From assembly GCA_016218465.1 (NCBI GenBank), contig JACREA010000065.1, positions 1-14,070 of the forward strand: a DNA stretch of 14,070 nucleotides, in the 5' to 3' direction. Of this stretch, positions 12,236 through 14,070 are shown piece by piece (the first letter of the stretch is position 1; each line of letters begins with the position of its first letter). A program made the translations under genes and the position numbers. A model generated the notes under the pieces. That model was given only the letters and a program-made list of their open reading frames with translations, had not been told where the DNA came from and did not search any database. Origin of the DNA: Nitrosomonadales bacterium (lineage in GTDB: Bacteria; Pseudomonadota; Gammaproteobacteria; Burkholderiales; Gallionellaceae).

Positions 12236-14070
12236 CGCAAGCGACGATTCCTCTACCAGCAAGCTGTTCGTGATATTGCGCGAATCGCGCTGGATATTAC
12301 TGACTACCGGTGCGTTGTATATCGCGCTGGCGTTGTATGGCTATAACTCCGCCGACCCCGCATGGTCCCATAGCGCCAGCGGCGCGCACACCAGCAACCC
12401 CGGCGGGGTGCTGGGCGCGTATCTTTCTGACCTGCTGTTCTACCTGTTTGGATTTTCCGCCTGGTGGCTGGTGCTGTACATACTGCAACGCGTTTGGGTG
12501 GAGTACCGGAATTTGCGCGCAGACAGCATCTTTTGCAAACGTGCGATGTGGGTATCGATTGCGGGGATAGCGGTGTTGCTGCTTTCCAGCAGCTCGCTTG
12601 AGGCGATACGCATGTATACATTGAAAGTAGCGCTGCCGTTGGCGCCGGGTGGGATGCTTGGTTCGGTATCAGGCAAGGCGCTGACAGGGTTGTTCGGCTT
12701 TACGGGCGCGACACTTTTGTTGCTGGCCCTGATCGCAACCAGCTTTAGCGTGTTCAGCGGCATGTCATGGTTGCGTTTTGTGGACTGGCTGGGCGAGTTG
12801 CTGGAAACCATATACCAAAGGGTGTATCTGGCGTGGCAAACGCGTCAGGACAGACGTATCGGGGCGCAAGCGATGAGCGGGCGAGTCGCGGTTGTCGAGG
12901 AAGAAAAAAAGAGGCGTGTTGAAGAGCATCAGCCCATACACATCGAAATGCCGTTAATGGAAGTCGCCAAATCGGCGAGGGCAACCAAGGAAAAACAGGC
13001 TCCGCTGTTCGCCGATCTGCAAGACTCGTCACTGCCTCCGCTGCATCTGCTTGACCCTGCCACCAGGCAAATTGAAGTCGTTTCTGCCGACACGCTGGAA
13101 TTCACCTCGCGCCTGATCGAACGCAAGCTGAAAGATTTCGGCGTGGAAGTCAAAGTGGTCGGGGCTTATCCGGGTCCGGTGATTACCCGCTATGAGATCG
13201 ATCCGGCCACTGGCGTGAAGGGCAGCCAGATTACCAATCTGGTGAAGGATCTTGCGCGCGCTCTTTCGGTAGTGAGCATTCGCATGGTCGAGACGATTCC
13301 CGGCAAAGCCTATATGGCTCTGGAATTGCCCAACCCGAAACGCCAGATCGTGCACCTCTCCGAAATTCTCGGCTCGCAGGTTTATGCCGACATGGGTTCC
13401 GCGCTGACCATTGCGATGGGCAAGGACATTGCCGGCAATCCGGTGGTGGCGGATCTGGCCAGGATGCCGCACGTGCTGGTGGCGGGCACCACCGGCTCCG
13501 GCAAGTCGGTGGCGATCAACGCGATGATTTTGAGCCTGCTCTACAAGTCCACGCCCCAGCATGTTCGGCTGTTGCTGATCGACCCGAAGATGCTTGAGCT
13601 GTCGGTGTATGAAGGCATCCCGCATCTGCTGGCGCCGGTAGTAACAGACATGCGCCAGGCCGCATCCGGGCTTAACTGGTGCGTGCAGGAAATGGACCGG
13701 CGTTACCGGCTCATGTCTCACTTCGGCGTGCGCAACATTGCCGGTTACAACCAGAAGATGCGTGATGCAACCAAAGACGGGCAGCCGCTCACCAACCCGT
13801 TCTCGCTCACCCCCGACAATCCGGAGCCGCTGGAAGAGATGTATCTCATCGTGGTGTTCATCGACGAACTTGCTGACCTGATGATGGTAGTCGGCAAGAA
13901 GATCGAGGAACTGATCGCGCGCCTGGCGCAGAAGGCGCGCGCCTCCGGCATCCATCTGGTGCTGGCGACCCAGAGGCCGTCGGTGGATGTCATCACCGGC
14001 CTCATCAAGGCCAACGTGCCGACGCGCGTCGCCTTCCAGGTATCGAGCAGGATTGATTCCCGCACCATTC
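12228..14070 (+). CDS. ftsK: DNA translocase FtsK, N-terminal 614 codons (3' end beyond window)
   Basis: A septum-anchored ATPase that pumps chromosome ends toward the dif region and activates XerCD during division. Four membrane segments are visible (about residues 22-39, 61-87, 106-120, 154-176). A charged linker of moderate length follows (about 185-285), then the alpha domain (FTSRLIERKLKDFGVEVKVVGAYPGPVITRYEI). The RecA-like beta domain has Walker A GTTGSGKS (420-427), LLIDPKMLELSVYEGIPHLL, Walker B VVFIDELADLMM (about 542-553) and ARASGIHLVLATQRPSVDVITG. The reading frame runs open to the last base, so the end of the motor and the gamma (KOPS-reading) domain lie outside. The start is ATG 12228; an in-frame TAA at 12210-12212 rules out a longer N-terminus. 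The short linker indicates the compact FtsK/SpoIIIE type rather than the very long E. coli form. Confidence 0.96.
   Translation, partial: MFDASDDSSTSKLFVILRESRWILLTTGALYIALALYGYNSADPAWSHSASGAHTSNPGGVLGAYLSDLLFYLFGFSAWWLVLYILQRVWVEYRNLRADSIFCKRAMWVSIAGIAVLLLSSSSLEAIRMYTLKVALPLAPGGMLGSVSGKALTGLFGFTGATLLLLALIATSFSVFSGMSWLRFVDWLGELLETIYQRVYLAWQTRQDRRIGAQAMSGRVAVVEEEKKRRVEEHQPIHIEMPLMEVAKSARATKEKQAPLFADLQDSSLPPLHLLDPATRQIEVVSADTLEFTSRLIERKLKDFGVEVKVVGAYPGPVITRYEIDPATGVKGSQITNLVKDLARALSVVSIRMVETIPGKAYMALELPNPKRQIVHLSEILGSQVYADMGSALTIAMGKDIAGNPVVADLARMPHVLVAGTTGSGKSVAINAMILSLLYKSTPQHVRLLLIDPKMLELSVYEGIPHLLAPVVTDMRQAASGLNWCVQEMDRRYRLMSHFGVRNIAGYNQKMRDATKDGQPLTNPFSLTPDNPEPLEEMYLIVVFIDELADLMMVVGKKIEELIARLAQKARASGIHLVLATQRPSVDVITGLIKANVPTRVAFQVSSRIDSRTI

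Noticed and set aside
13029..13955. Long open frame on the - strand opposite ftsK (308 codons)
   Set aside because: It lies wholly opposite a strongly conserved FtsK frame, is His/Gln/Arg-rich as antisense shadows usually are, and shows no recognisable domain.
1..14070. Insertion sequences, tRNA or rRNA genes, phage genes, CRISPR arrays
   Set aside because: None seen: no transposase motifs, no cloverleaf-like tRNA sequence noticed, and gene content is entirely core metabolism, pilus and division genes.

Overview
The window is a chromosomal stretch of a moderately GC-rich proteobacterium, most likely a betaproteobacterium of the Nitrosomonadales/Gallionellaceae type. That placement is an inference from protein style, gene order (MSHA pilus genes, comF, bioBFHCD, a SafE-like protein with SCO, ftsK) and the kinds of short dispersed repeats present. 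No database search was possible.

Region 1 (1-5219, + strand) is the 3' part of an MSHA-type IV pilus biogenesis operon: the C-terminal end of a PilN/MshI-like protein with an in-frame TAA, then mshJ (PilO-like), mshK, the secretin mshL, the ATPase mshM and the TPR protein mshN. Nearly all junctions are ATGA-type overlaps, so the genes look translationally coupled. The usual downstream genes (mshE, mshG, pilins) do not follow.

Region 2 (about 5220-6021) holds a stem-loop repeat between convergent genes, then comF on the - strand, whose last codons and stop lie in that repeat. Comparison with the divergent bioB start suggests two back-to-back promoters.

Region 3 (6070-12057, + strand) is the biotin cluster bioB-bioF-bioH-bioC-bioD. 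It runs with short overlaps into a SafE/UreH-like membrane protein and an SCO-type copper lipoprotein, so pimeloyl-ACP/biotin synthesis is physically linked to probable cytochrome oxidase copper handling. bioA is not in the window.

Region 4 (12058-14070) is a roughly 170-base gap with small inverted repeats and a possible 19-residue leader ORF, then the 5' part of ftsK, cut by the window end.

The most striking feature is a set of short repeat-like, palindromic or low-complexity sequences that have become part of genes. They supply the signal-peptide regions of mshK and mshL, in-frame inserts in mshN, bioH and the SafE-like gene, the end of comF, and a perfect 30-bp inverted repeat abutting the bioB stop and the bioF start. 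All host reading frames remain open.
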